64,000 nucleotides of DNA from Rhizobium aethiopicum (GCF_014197535.1 NZ_JACIFV010000023.1:1-64000), one strand, 5' to 3'; positions 9,883 through 18,821 are shown, counted from the first letter of the stretch. Notes: generated by a model not told the origin, from the sequence alone. Numbers and translations are program-made.

Positions 9883-11049
9883 TCAGCGCTTGAGAATATA
9901 ATCGCAGAGACGCTCGGCCGCGATCGCCACCTGGGCGGGGTCGCGCAGGAAACAGGCGCGCAGGAAGAGCTCGCCGCCGGCGCCGAAGGCAGTCCCGGGC
10001 GCAAGGCCGACGCCTGTCTTGTCGACAACGTCGATGGCGGCGCTACGGCTGTCGGTGACCCCGTCGATCTTCAGGAAAGCATAGAGCGCGCCGTCCGGCT
10101 TCAGCGTCTCGACACGATTGGTGGCAATCAGCGCGTCGCAGAGGACATCGCGCGACCGCGCCGCCTTGGCGATATTGGCGGCGACGAAATCGTCGCCTTG
10201 ATCGAGGGCTGCGACGGCGCCTTTCTGCATGAACTGCGCCACGCCCGATGTCGAATATTGGATGAGATTCTCGAGCACCTGGCCCATCTCGGGCGGTGCC
10301 ACGATCCAGCCGACGCGCCAGCCGGTCATCGACCAGTTTTTCGAGAAGGAATTGACGAAGACGATCTTGTCGTCCGGCTCCATCACGTCGAGGAACGACG
10401 GCGCGCGGCCGCCGGCGAAGTAATAGAGGGCGTAGATTTCATCCGCCATGATCCAGAGATCATGTTTACGGGCGAGCGCCAGGATGTCGGCAAGATCCTT
10501 CTTCGTCGCCGTCCAGCCCGTCGGGTTCGACGGCGTGTTGATGAAAATGCCCCTGGTCTTCGGCGTGATCGCGGCTTCGATACGGTCGAGATCGACCGCC
10601 CACTTACCGCCTTCGAAATCCAGCTTAACGCCGACGGAGCACGCACCTGCTATTTCGAGGGCAGCGGCGATATTCGGCCAGGCGGGGGTGAGATAGACGA
10701 ATTCGTCGCCCGGCGAGGTCAGCGCCTGCACAGCGATCTGGATCGCCTGCATGCCGGAACCGGTGACATAGAAATGCTCGGCCGGCAGCCGGACGGCGAA
10801 ATGCCTGTGGTAATAATCCGAAAGCGCCCGGCGAAGCTCGGGGATGCCGCGCTGCCAGGTGTAGAAGGTCTCGCCGGCGGCCAGCGCATCCATCGCCGCC
10901 CTGCTGATGAAATCCGGCGTCGGAAGGTCACCTTCGCCCACCCAGAGCGGCAATAGGCCCTCGCGGCCACGGGCATAATTGACGACTTCGACGATCCCGC
11001 TTTCTGGCGCCGCTATGGCGCGCGGGCTGAGGCTTTTCACGATCGACAT
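9883..11049 (-). CDS. Class I/II pyridoxal-phosphate aminotransferase
   Basis: A 388-residue fold-type I aminotransferase. The Schiff-base lysine is in SFSKNWSMTGWRVGW near residue 235; upstream DEIYALYY and NTPSNPTGW contribute PLP and substrate binding, and an Arg in LRACF near the C-terminus would bind the substrate carboxylate. The substrate (aspartate, aromatic or other amino acid) cannot be decided. It lies 120 bases upstream of the galE-side gap and is divergent from none; mscL ends just upstream on the same strand, separated by a hairpin. Confidence 0.88.
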   Translation of the reverse strand: MSIVKSLSPRAIAAPESGIVEVVNYARGREGLLPLWVGEGDLPTPDFISRAAMDALAAGETFYTWQRGIPELRRALSDYYHRHFAVRLPAEHFYVTGSGMQAIQIAVQALTSPGDEFVYLTPAWPNIAAALEIAGACSVGVKLDFEGGKWAVDLDRIEAAITPKTRGIFINTPSNPTGWTATKKDLADILALARKHDLWIMADEIYALYYFAGGRAPSFLDVMEPDDKIVFVNSFSKNWSMTGWRVGWIVAPPEMGQVLENLIQYSTSGVAQFMQKGAVAALDQGDDFVAANIAKAARSRDVLCDALIATNRVETLKPDGALYAFLKIDGVTDSRSAAIDVVDKTGVGLAPGTAFGAGGELFLRACFLRDPAQVAIAAERLCDYILKR

Positions 11050-11139
11050 GCATATCTCCGGTTTCCGCCTTCATAGCGGATTTGTGCCGGCAAATCCTAT
11101 GATAACAAATGATGGCATATCGATTTTCGTGATGAATAG

Positions 11140-11161
11140 CGGCCCGCTCGAACGCGGGCCG
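11140..11161 (-). terminator. Hairpin just after mscL
   Basis: Arms CGGCCCGC and GCGGGCCG enclose a six-base loop, starting nine bases past the mscL stop codon. No strong T-run follows on the minus strand, so termination strength is uncertain. It separates mscL from the aminotransferase gene. Confidence 0.5.
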
Positions 11162-11169
11162 AAGACCGG

Positions 11170-11607
11170 TCAGACGGCCGGGCGGTTGGCCAAGAGATCG
11201 CGGATCTCGGTCAGCAGCTGGACGTCGGCCGGCGGCGGCGGCAATTGTTCCGGCTCCTGCTTTTCCTGACGCTCGACCTGCAGGCGCAGATAATTCACCG
11301 CCTTGACCATCAGGAAGATAATCCAGGCAAGGATCAGGAAATTGATGAGGACGGTGAGGAAGCTGCCATAGGCGAAGACCGCCCCTTGGGCGCGGGCGGC
11401 GGCCAGCGTCGGCGCGTTGACGGCCGACGAGAGCGGCAGGAAATAATTGGAAAAATCGAAGCCGCCGAAAATGGCGCCGACGATCGGCATGATAAGGTCG
11501 TCGACCAGCGATTTGACGATGCCGCCGAAGGCACCGCCGATGATGACGCCGACCGCAAGATCCATGACATTGCCGCGGGCGATAAAGGCCTTGAACTCAT
11601 TGAGCAT
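11170..11607 (-). CDS. mscL: Large-conductance mechanosensitive channel
   Basis: A 145-residue inner-membrane channel. The start at 11607 gives MLNEFKAFIARGNVMDLAVG, the classic N-terminal amphipathic helix and first transmembrane helix; upstream ATGs lack family similarity. TM1 (about residues 15-45) carries GVIIGGAFGGIV, a periplasmic loop follows, TM2 spans about 75-100, and the C-terminal bundle is VQLLTEIRDLLA. It opens under membrane tension to release solutes during hypo-osmotic shock. The proline run PPPPA before the C-terminal helix is typical of alphaproteobacterial members. Confidence 0.96.
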   Translation of the reverse strand: MLNEFKAFIARGNVMDLAVGVIIGGAFGGIVKSLVDDLIMPIVGAIFGGFDFSNYFLPLSSAVNAPTLAAARAQGAVFAYGSFLTVLINFLILAWIIFLMVKAVNYLRLQVERQEKQEPEQLPPPPADVQLLTEIRDLLANRPAV

Positions 11608-11829
11608 CGGATCCGTCTCCCTTCGATCCCATTTCAGAGATATGCCGTTGTTTCGATTAGCTACATCTTCGTTGCAATTAATCAATCGGCAATCGCAATT
11701 ATCCGGCGAAGTCGCCATGAAGTCTTTGACTTAAGGTGTAGATGCGCGGGAATTTCCAAGGCAGCTGAAATGACTTAAGCTGCCCTTATTGCGGGAGGTG
11801 CCGGCGGCCTTTTCGCCGGCGGAGGGTCA

Positions 11830-14800
11830 ATGCTTCCAGGCTGGGTCATATTCGCGTCTGCCTTCGGCTATCTGCTCCTGCTTTTCGCCGTGGCAAGCTA
11901 CGGCGACCACAAGAACCGCGGGCCAGGGGCGCTTGAAGGCGGATGGCCCGTCGTCTATGCGCTGAGCCTTGCGATCTATTGCACGTCGTGGACCTATTTC
12001 GGCAGTGTCGGGCTTGCGGCGCAACGCGGCCTGGAATTTGCCGGCATCTATATCGGCCCCGTCCTCGTCTTCACGCTCGGCATGCCGCTGCTTCGCCGCA
12101 TCATCGAGCTCGCGAAGGCGGAGAAGCTCACCTCGGTCGCCGATTTCGTCGCCGCGCGCTACGGCAAAAATCCGACGGTCGCAACGATCGTGGCACTGAT
12201 CTCGCTGATCGGCACCGTTCCCTATATTGCGCTGCAGCTGAAGGCGATCTCGAGCACCGTCGGGGCCATGGTCAACCCGTCCGATTACGGCATCGGCAGC
12301 GGCAATCTCTATTTTCTCGATCTGCCGCTCATAGCGACCCTGGTGCTTGCCTGCTTCGCCATCATGTTCGGCACGCGACATACGGATGCGACGGAACACC
12401 AGGATGGGCTGATCCTCGCCGTTTCGATGGAATCGGTGGTCAAGCTGGTCGCCTTCCTGACCGCCGGCGTCTGCGTCATCTGGTTTCTTTTCGATGGCCC
12501 GGCCGATCTCTGGCAGAAGACTGTCGACGACGAGCTGGTTATGTCGGCGCTCGCTTACCATACGCCGATCAGCCGCTGGATTACCCTGATCCTGTTGTCG
12601 GCCTTCGCGATCATCATGCTGCCGCGGCAATTCCATGTGACGGTCGTCGAAAACCGGACGGCGAAGCAGCTGAAACTCGCAGGCTTCCTGTTTCCCATCT
12701 ATCTCATATCGATCAATCTCTTCGTGCTGCCGGTGGCGATCGGCGGGCTGCTGACCTTCGGCGGCGGCGGTAACGCCGATTTCTACATGCTGTCGCTGCC
12801 GCTGGCCGGCCAGATGCCGGTAGTGACGCTGATCACCTTCATCGGCGGCTTCTCCGCCGCAACGGCGATGGTCATCGTCGATTCCGTGGCGCTGTCGATC
12901 ATGGTGTCGAACGACATCATCATGCCGATCTTTCTCCGGCGTAAACTTGCCGGCCGCGCCGGCCAGCGCGACGATTTCGCCAAGACGCTGCTCAACATCC
13001 GCCGCAGCGCCATCTTCGCCGTGCTGCTGTTCGGTTATGCCTATTACCGCTCGACCGACAGCACCGCCGGCCTCGCCTCGATCGGTCTGCTTTCCTTTGC
13101 GGCGATCGCGCAGATTGCGCCGGCGCTGTTCGGCGGGCTGATCTGGCGGCGGGCGAATGCGCGTGGCGCCATTCTCGGTCTGACCTCCGGCTTCGTCATC
13201 TGGGTCTATCTGTTGTTCCTGCCTTCGCTTGGCGGGCCTGATTATTCCTATGTGGCGAGCGCCGTGCTCGGCTTCATCTTTCCCGGCGCGACGCTGTTTA
13301 CCGCCGCCGACGCCGATCCGCTGGTCAATGCGACGGTCATGAGCCTGCTCGTCAACACCGCCTTCTTCATCGTCGGCTCGCTCACCCGCAATGCCAGGCC
13401 GCTGGAGCGCATCCAGGCCGGCATCTTCGTCAAACGGCATTCGCGCTCGCAGTTCGCCACCCGCGGCTGGAAGACCCGCATCAGCGTCGGCGACCTTAAG
13501 GCGGCGATCTCGCGTTATCTCGGCGAAGAGCGCATGCAGCGCTCGTTCACCACCTACGAACAAAGCTCCGGCCGCAAGCTGGAGGACGAACAGCAGGCCG
13601 ACATGGCGCTGATCCATTTCAGCGAACAGCTGCTCGGCAGCGCCATCGGCTCGTCCTCGGCAAGGCTGGTGCTGTCGCTGATCCTGCAGAAGATCGAGGA
13701 TGCCTCGTCCGACACCGCCTGGCTGCTCGACCAGGCGAGCGAGGCGCTGCAATATAACCAGGACATGCTGCAGACGGCGCTGTCGCAGATGGATCAGGGC
13801 ATTGCCGTCTTCGACAGTTCCAACCGGCTGACGATCTGGAACCGGCGCTTCCGGCAATTGCTTGAACTGCCGGAGAATGCCGGCCAGGTCGGCTTTCCCC
13901 TCTCAGAGATCGTCACCATCCTCAGCCAGCGCGGCGACATCGCGCCCGGCGATCTCAACCAGACGGTGCGGCATTTCCTGACGCTCGACAAACCCTTCGC
14001 GCTGGTGCTCGCCGGCGGCGAGCGGATCATCGAGGTGCGCTCCAACGCCATGCCCGACAAGGGCATCGTCGCCACCTTCACCGATATCACCCAGCGCGTC
14101 AGCGCCGACCAGGCATTGAAACAGGCGAATGAGACGCTGGAGCAGCGCGTCGCCGAACGCACGGCCGAGCTTACCCGCGTCAACCGCGAACTCGCCGAAG
14201 CGCGGGCCGCCGCCGACGAGGCGAATATCGGCAAGACCCGCTTCTTCGCCGCCGCCGGCCACGACATCCTGCAGCCGCTCAATGCCGCCAGGCTCTATTC
14301 CTCGGCGCTGGTCGAGCGCATGGCGCAATCCGACAACAGCCCGATCGTGCGCAACATTGATTCAGCACTGGAATCGGTCGAAACCATCCTGGGCGCGGTG
14401 CTCGATATCTCCAGGCTCGATACCGGCGCCATGCGGCCGCGGCTTGCCTCGGTCGCGCTTTCCGACCTCCTGGAGCGGATCGAGACCGATTTTGCGCCGA
14501 TCGCCCGGGAGAAACAGCTGAAGCTGGTGGTCATGCCGACATCGCTGCGCGTCCGCTCAGATCCGAACCTTCTGCGCCGCCTGGTGCAGAACCTCGTTTC
14601 CAACGCCATAAAATACACGATCACCGGCAAGGTGCTGGTCGGCGCGCGGCGGCGCGGCAACCAGGTGATCATTCAGGTGATCGATTCCGGCATCGGCATT
14701 CCGCCATCGAAATTTCGCACCGTGTTCAAGGAATTCGCGCGGCTGGACGAAGGCGCCAAGACTGCTTCCGGCCTTGGGCTCGGCCTTTCGATCGTCGACC

Positions 14801-15333
14801 GCATCGCCCGCGTGCTCAACCATCCGGTTGAGCTGCTCTCGACGCATGGCAGGGGCACTGAATTCCGCATCGCCATGCCGCTCGACGTCTCGCGCCCGGC
14901 CGAGGCTGCGGCAGCCGTCACCCAAGCCGACCGCCCCGAGCAGCCGCTCAAGGGTCTGAAGATCCTCTGCATCGACAACGAGCCGAAGATCCTCGAAGGC
15001 ATGCGGTTGCTGCTCAGCGGCTGGGGCTGCGAGGTGGCGGCGGTGGATTGCCTTGCCGAGGTGATCGCCATGGACGGCCGGGATGGGCCGCCGGATCTTG
15101 CCATCGCCGATTATCATCTCGACGACGGCACCGGCCTTGCCGCAATCCTGCATCTGCGCCGGCAGTTCGGCATCGACATCCCCGCCTTGCTTGTTACCGC
15201 CGACCGCACGCCCGAAGTGCGCAGCGAGGCCGAGCGCTACGGCATCGCCGTGCAACACAAGCCGGTGCGGCCGGCGGCGCTGCGCGCCTATATCACCCAG
15301 ATATCGGGCCTCAAACGCGCCGCTGCGGAGTAG
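11830..15333 (+). CDS. Hybrid histidine kinase with N-terminal solute-symporter domain
   Basis: An 1167-residue sensor kinase. Residues 1 to about 520 form a sodium/solute symporter (SSS) module with about 12-13 hydrophobic segments. A linker, a PAS domain (about 635-755) and a coiled coil (about 765-800) lead to a HisKA domain with phospho-acceptor His811 in AAGHDILQPLN, an HATPase domain (SNAIKYT, DSGIGIP, GLGLGLSI) and a receiver domain with Asp1094 in IADYHLDDG. The plan resembles CbrA-type SSS kinases plus the NahK/ErcS'-type kinase core. It may sense or transport a nutrient. No response-regulator gene adjoins it. Starts 209 bases past the mscL 5' end, divergently. Confidence 0.92.
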   Translation: MLPGWVIFASAFGYLLLLFAVASYGDHKNRGPGALEGGWPVVYALSLAIYCTSWTYFGSVGLAAQRGLEFAGIYIGPVLVFTLGMPLLRRIIELAKAEKLTSVADFVAARYGKNPTVATIVALISLIGTVPYIALQLKAISSTVGAMVNPSDYGIGSGNLYFLDLPLIATLVLACFAIMFGTRHTDATEHQDGLILAVSMESVVKLVAFLTAGVCVIWFLFDGPADLWQKTVDDELVMSALAYHTPISRWITLILLSAFAIIMLPRQFHVTVVENRTAKQLKLAGFLFPIYLISINLFVLPVAIGGLLTFGGGGNADFYMLSLPLAGQMPVVTLITFIGGFSAATAMVIVDSVALSIMVSNDIIMPIFLRRKLAGRAGQRDDFAKTLLNIRRSAIFAVLLFGYAYYRSTDSTAGLASIGLLSFAAIAQIAPALFGGLIWRRANARGAILGLTSGFVIWVYLLFLPSLGGPDYSYVASAVLGFIFPGATLFTAADADPLVNATVMSLLVNTAFFIVGSLTRNARPLERIQAGIFVKRHSRSQFATRGWKTRISVGDLKAAISRYLGEERMQRSFTTYEQSSGRKLEDEQQADMALIHFSEQLLGSAIGSSSARLVLSLILQKIEDASSDTAWLLDQASEALQYNQDMLQTALSQMDQGIAVFDSSNRLTIWNRRFRQLLELPENAGQVGFPLSEIVTILSQRGDIAPGDLNQTVRHFLTLDKPFALVLAGGERIIEVRSNAMPDKGIVATFTDITQRVSADQALKQANETLEQRVAERTAELTRVNRELAEARAAADEANIGKTRFFAAAGHDILQPLNAARLYSSALVERMAQSDNSPIVRNIDSALESVETILGAVLDISRLDTGAMRPRLASVALSDLLERIETDFAPIAREKQLKLVVMPTSLRVRSDPNLLRRLVQNLVSNAIKYTITGKVLVGARRRGNQVIIQVIDSGIGIPPSKFRTVFKEFARLDEGAKTASGLGLGLSIVDRIARVLNHPVELLSTHGRGTEFRIAMPLDVSRPAEAAAAVTQADRPEQPLKGLKILCIDNEPKILEGMRLLLSGWGCEVAAVDCLAEVIAMDGRDGPPDLAIADYHLDDGTGLAAILHLRRQFGIDIPALLVTADRTPEVRSEAERYGIAVQHKPVRPAALRAYITQISGLKRAAAE

Positions 15334-15340
15334 CACAAGT

Positions 15341-15898
15341 TCAGTCGGGCGCGCTGATGATGCGCGAGACGAGATCGCGCACACGCGCCGTATCCGGCGC
15401 GTCGCCGAACAGGATGCGGTACATGATCGGCGCCACCACCTGGTCCATGACGAGGTCGACATCCGGAAAGGTCTCGCCGCGCGCCTTTGCCCTGTCTGCA
15501 ATGACAACGATCTGCTGGCGCGTATATTCGCAGCACTTGCAGGCATTGGCGCCGGCCTGCGCGGCCAACACGTCGCGGATCATCTCGCGGCCCGGCCCGG
15601 AGGACATTTCTTCGGCATATTGTTCGGCCCAGGCCTGAAGATCGGCCCTGCCGCTGCCGGCGTCGACCGGCTGCATATCCGGCCGCAGCCGCTCGACGGC
15701 GACGTCGGCGAGAAGCTCCTGCAGATCGCCCCAGCGGCGATAGATGGTCGACGGCGTCACGCCCGCCCTGGCGGCGATCAGCGGGATCGTCACCTCCGTG
15801 CGATTCATCTCGGCCATGAGATCGCGCGCCGCCTTGTGCACCGACGCCTGGACGCGGGCGCTTCGTCCGCCCGGACGGAGATTCTCTTTCACTGCCAT
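15341..15898 (-). CDS. TetR-family repressor
   Basis: A 185-residue regulator. The start at 15898 (MAVKENLRPG) keeps the standard length before the helix-turn-helix; an ATG 57 bases upstream would overlap the promoter region. The HTH is VTIPLIAARAGVTPSTIYRRWGDLQELL at about residues 35-62 (shown by its key residues TIYRRWG). The C-terminal half, with CKCCEYTRQQ, is the ligand-binding domain. It is divergent from an MFS exporter gene and presumably represses it; a candidate operator lies between them. It ends eight bases from the kinase gene, convergently. Confidence 0.88.
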   Translation of the reverse strand: MAVKENLRPGGRSARVQASVHKAARDLMAEMNRTEVTIPLIAARAGVTPSTIYRRWGDLQELLADVAVERLRPDMQPVDAGSGRADLQAWAEQYAEEMSSGPGREMIRDVLAAQAGANACKCCEYTRQQIVVIADRAKARGETFPDVDLVMDQVVAPIMYRILFGDAPDTARVRDLVSRIISAPD

Positions 15899-15942
15899 GC
15901 CTGCAACCCGACCTTCGTCCTGGCATTGATGGTTCAAAATCT

Positions 15943-15970
15943 TTGACAGGAGCATAAACGCAAATAATTT
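15943..15970 (+). promoter_or_regulatory. Sigma-70-type promoter of the MFS gene
   Basis: TTGACA at 15943-15948 and TAATTT at 15965-15970 are separated by 16 bases. A transcript would start near 15977, about 58 bases before the MFS start codon, so the palindrome at 15999-16019 would lie in the early transcribed region. Confidence 0.6.
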
Positions 15971-15998
15971 GCCTTTGCGGCTTATTCACCCTACATGG

Positions 15999-16019
15999 AG
16001 CTAACGCAACGGGTTAGCT
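15999..16019. promoter_or_regulatory. Candidate TetR operator
   Basis: The inverted repeat AGCTAAC-N7-GTTAGCT sits between the divergent tetR and MFS genes, just downstream of the predicted MFS start of transcription. Position and symmetry fit repression by the adjacent TetR; this is inference. Confidence 0.55.
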
Positions 16020-16034
16020 TTAAGGGGCTTATAT

Positions 16035-17237
16035 ATGTTCGCTGCCGCCAAATCCACAGAGAATGCGCCGCGCCCCTCGATCGGTTTTCATGCGCTGACG
16101 CTCGCCACTTTCTTCGGCGCCTCCTCGGTGCCGACGCCGCTCTACCGGATCTATCAGGAGAACTTTTCCATCTCGCCGGTGCTGATCACCGTCATTTTCG
16201 CCGTCTACGCCTTCGCGCTCCTGGCGGCGCTGCTGACCGCCGGCTCGATCTCCGATCATCTTGGCCGCCGGCCGGTGATCTTTTCCGCCCTGCTGCTCGA
16301 AATCGCCGCCATGATCCTGTTCGTCGTCGCCAGCGGCCCCGGCTGGCTGATCGCGGCGCGGATCGTCCAGGGCATTGCCACCGGCATCGCCGGCGCCTCG
16401 CTCGGAGCAGCGCTCGTCGATGTCGACCGGGCGAAGGGCCAGATCGTCAATTCGATTGCGCCGCTTTGCGGCATGGCGGTGGGGGCGGTCGGCACCAGCG
16501 CCCTGATCCAGTATGGCCCCTTCCCGATGCATCTGGTCTACGCGCTGCTCTTCGTCGCCTTCGCGCTGCAGGCCGCCGCGACCTGGCTCATCCCCGAGAC
16601 CGGCGGCACGCGGCCGGGTGCGCTCGGTTCTCTGATACCGCGGGTTTCCATTCCGCCGCAGGCGAAGCGGCCGCTCTCGCTGGTGACGCCGATCAATATC
16701 GCCAACTGGACGCTCGGCGGCTTCTACCTTTCGCTGGTCCCGTCCTTGGTCGCCAGCACGACCGGCAGCACCGCGCCGCTGACGGGCGGGGCGGTCGTCG
16801 CCGCACTGACGGCGAGCGGAGCGATCGCCGTCTATCTCAGGCGCGGCAAGACGGCCCAGGCCAATCTCGCCTTCGGCGTATCGGCGAAGACCCTCGGTAT
16901 CCTGACGGTCGTTGCCGGCGTGCATCTCGCAAACGTGCCGCTGCTGCTGATCGGCACGATTTTTACCGGAGCCGGTTTCGGCACCAATTTCCTCGGCTCG
17001 CTCGGCACCATCATGCCGCTTGCCAAAGCGGACGAGCGGGCCGGACTGCTGTCGGCCTTTTACATCCAGAGCTACCTCGCCTTCAGCCTGCCGGCGATCC
17101 TTGCCGGCTTCCTGGCGAAATCCGCCGGATACCAGGTTACGACGGATATTTATGCGACGGCGATCCTGCTGTTGCTGGGCGTCGGGATCGTGGCCCTTCG
17201 CGCCGGCGGAGGAAAAACTGCGGAGAATGCCGCCTGA
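16035..17237 (+). CDS. MFS transporter, probable drug exporter
   Basis: A 400-residue major facilitator protein with about 12 hydrophobic segments. The loop 2-3 signature SDHLGRRPVIF near residues 75-85 and the motif GIATGIAGASLGAAL in helix 4/5 are visible. The short hydrophilic N-terminus is typical. Divergent pairing with a TetR regulator is usual for exporters of toxic compounds; the substrate is unknown. The start at 16035 is the first ATG after the operator palindrome. It converges on the SnoaL-like gene 15 bases away. Confidence 0.88.
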   Translation: MFAAAKSTENAPRPSIGFHALTLATFFGASSVPTPLYRIYQENFSISPVLITVIFAVYAFALLAALLTAGSISDHLGRRPVIFSALLLEIAAMILFVVASGPGWLIAARIVQGIATGIAGASLGAALVDVDRAKGQIVNSIAPLCGMAVGAVGTSALIQYGPFPMHLVYALLFVAFALQAAATWLIPETGGTRPGALGSLIPRVSIPPQAKRPLSLVTPINIANWTLGGFYLSLVPSLVASTTGSTAPLTGGAVVAALTASGAIAVYLRRGKTAQANLAFGVSAKTLGILTVVAGVHLANVPLLLIGTIFTGAGFGTNFLGSLGTIMPLAKADERAGLLSAFYIQSYLAFSLPAILAGFLAKSAGYQVTTDIYATAILLLLGVGIVALRAGGGKTAENAA

Positions 17238-17252
17238 TTCCGGAGGGAGTGT

Positions 17253-17696
17253 TCACGGCTGGAGATCCAGCAGTGCCCGGCCGCTGCCATCCATGGCGAA
17301 AGGCACCGAGGCGTGCTGGTGGGCGACCAGCCAGCGGCCATCCTGCTTGACGAGGCCGAGGGTCTGACGGAACCAGAGATCGACTTCGGTGCCATCGATC
17401 TTGGTCCCGGTCATCCGCATGAGGCCACTCCAGAAAGCGACACCCTCGCCGACCGTCAGTTTGGCATCGCGCACCTCGCCGCCGATCGGACCTTCCCAGG
17501 TGTCGAACCAAGCCTGCAGGCCTGCCTTGTCCTTGCCGTTGATGACCAGCGGCGGCGCCAGGGAAAATTCCACGGAATCTTCGGCCTCGTAGGAAAGCGC
17601 CTCCTCGGCGTTCTTTTCCCCCAGCGCCTTGGCCCGCATCATCAGCATGGCAATGACCGCCTCTTCCTCGTGCCTAGCATTTGCTTCGTCTTTCAC
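17253..17696 (-). CDS. SnoaL/DUF4440-like NTF2-fold protein
   Basis: A 147-residue protein of the NTF2-like fold: an N-terminal helix (EEEAVIAMLMMRAKAL), ALSYEAEDSVEFSLAPPL, a central GKDKAGLQAWFDTWEGPIG and the terminal beta-strand DGRWLVAHQHASVPF. The His pair in AHQHASVPF is typical of the SgcJ/EcaC-DUF4440 branch. Such proteins bind small ligands or act as isomerases, but the role here cannot be told. It is not obviously linked to the MFS gene, which converges on it. Confidence 0.8.
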   Translation of the reverse strand: MKDEANARHEEEAVIAMLMMRAKALGEKNAEEALSYEAEDSVEFSLAPPLVINGKDKAGLQAWFDTWEGPIGGEVRDAKLTVGEGVAFWSGLMRMTGTKIDGTEVDLWFRQTLGLVKQDGRWLVAHQHASVPFAMDGSGRALLDLQP

Positions 17697-17816
17697 GGCC
17701 GTTCTCCTTCTCCGTTATGGACAGAGGACGCGCGGCAGGAGGACGATCCGACAATGATGCATTTCAATCTTGGCAATTTCCGACGCAAGATCGCGGCGCG
17801 TTCTACGGAAATTGCT

Positions 17817-18221
17817 TCAGAGATAACTCGTCACCTCAGGCTCGTTCCACCAGGCATCGTGCCTGCCATCGGCGTAACGAACCGGCAGCGCCGCCAGTTC
17901 CTCGGGCGTAATATTATCGAGGCAGGCGATGTTGATCGAGACATAGGCGCCGCCGATCGCCTCGACGTAACCGTCGCCATAGGCCGGCACGCCGCAGGTG
18001 CGGCAGAAGCGGTGATGGCCGCTCATCGTGTTGAACTGGTAATCCGACGTCTCCGCCGGGTCAGACATTAGCCGGAAATCCTCCGGTTTGACGTTGGCGC
18101 CCCAATAGCGCCGTTTGGCGCAGATCGAACAATTGCAGCGGCCGGTGCCGGCTTCGAGATCCATATCCACCTCATAACGCACTTTGCCGCAATGGCAGCT
18201 TCCCCGATAGGTCTTCTTCAT
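17817..18221 (-). CDS. GFA-family (glutathione-dependent formaldehyde-activating-like) protein
   Basis: A 134-residue zinc protein starting MKKTYRGSCHCGKVRYEV. The seven GFA cysteines are present: CHC near residue 9-11, CNCSIC near 32-37, and CRTCG near 84-88. GFA proteins bind Zn and in some cases glutathione-formaldehyde adducts; most members have no proven substrate. An upstream ATG at 18371 would place the start across the operator region and within the divergent marR gene, so 18221 is chosen; GAGG-like GAGGAGCGCGCC precedes it. Divergent from marR with 58 bases between. Confidence 0.88.
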   Translation of the reverse strand: MKKTYRGSCHCGKVRYEVDMDLEAGTGRCNCSICAKRRYWGANVKPEDFRLMSDPAETSDYQFNTMSGHHRFCRTCGVPAYGDGYVEAIGGAYVSINIACLDNITPEELAALPVRYADGRHDAWWNEPEVTSYL

Positions 18222-18262
18222 GGCGCGCTCCTCCTTCGGCGTTGCATCAGGCTCTTGGATAT

Positions 18263-18276
18263 GACAATATGTTGTC
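18263..18276. promoter_or_regulatory. MarR-type operator, site 1
   Basis: GACAATATGTTGTC, a 14-base palindrome with one mismatch, lies between the divergent GFA and marR genes and just before the marR start codon. It matches the perfect copy at 18299-18312; the two sites start 36 bases apart. Confidence 0.65.
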
Positions 18277-18279
18277 ACT

Positions 18280-18780
18280 ATGGATGAGATACAAAATAGA
18301 CAACATGTTGTCAAACAAAATCGACCCGAGCGAACAGTCGAAGGAGACGCCTTCTCCGCTTTCGCGATCACAGCTCTGCGTCTGGCCGGCCACCTGACGG
18401 CGGCCGGAGACCGGTTGGCGAAGCCTGCAGGACAAACCAGCGCACGCTGGCAGGTCCTCGCTGCGGCAAGGCGCGGCGACTTGTCGGTGGCGCAGATCGC
18501 CCGCGCGCTCGGCCTCGCCCGACAGGGCGTGCAGCGGATTGCCGATGTGCTGGAGGGTGAAGGGCTGATCGCCTATGCCGACAACCCGCAGCACCAGCGC
18601 GCCAAGCTGGTGCTGCTGACCGAGAAAGGGGCGGCGCGGCTCGGTACGATCGAGATGGCGCAGGCCGGATGGGCGAACGGGCTCGGCGCCGCGTTTAGCT
18701 CAGCCGAGCTTGATGCGGCGCGGACTGTCATGGCGCGGGTGATGGAAATGATGGAGGTCGACGAGATACCCGGCAATTGA
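18280..18780 (+). CDS. MarR-family regulator
   Basis: A 166-residue winged-helix protein. The DNA-binding core is LSVAQIARALGLARQGVQR (helices 3 and 4) at about residues 70-90, followed by the wing NPQHQRAKLVLLTEKG. The first 25 residues are polar and encoded over the second operator palindrome, so a bound repressor would also block transcription elongation. It is divergent from the GFA gene and probably controls both. No SD is obvious before 18280, but there is no other good in-frame ATG before the conserved domain. Confidence 0.85.
   Translation: MDEIQNRQHVVKQNRPERTVEGDAFSAFAITALRLAGHLTAAGDRLAKPAGQTSARWQVLAAARRGDLSVAQIARALGLARQGVQRIADVLEGEGLIAYADNPQHQRAKLVLLTEKGAARLGTIEMAQAGWANGLGAAFSSAELDAARTVMARVMEMMEVDEIPGN
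18299..18312. promoter_or_regulatory. MarR-type operator, site 2 (inside the marR 5' end)
   Basis: GACAACATGTTGTC is a perfect 14-base palindrome covering codons 7-11 of marR. It repeats site 1 at 18263 with one base difference. Two such sites around the start codon suggest autorepression together with control of the divergent GFA gene. Confidence 0.65.
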
Positions 18781-18821
18781 GCAATTCGCCCTGTGATGAT
18801 GCGCCCGCCGTCGACCGGAAA

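Noticed and set aside
8506..10956. 816-residue plus-strand frame
   Set aside because: It spans the minus-strand galE and aminotransferase genes and the gap between them, with Arg/Asp/Gly-rich composition and no family similarity.
11827..13857. 676-residue minus-strand frame
   Set aside because: Antisense to the SSS-kinase gene; His/Arg/Asp-rich composition typical of high-GC shadow frames.
18221..18371. Longer GFA-family start
   Set aside because: It would run across the operators and through the divergent marR gene; the zinc domain begins right after the 18221 start.
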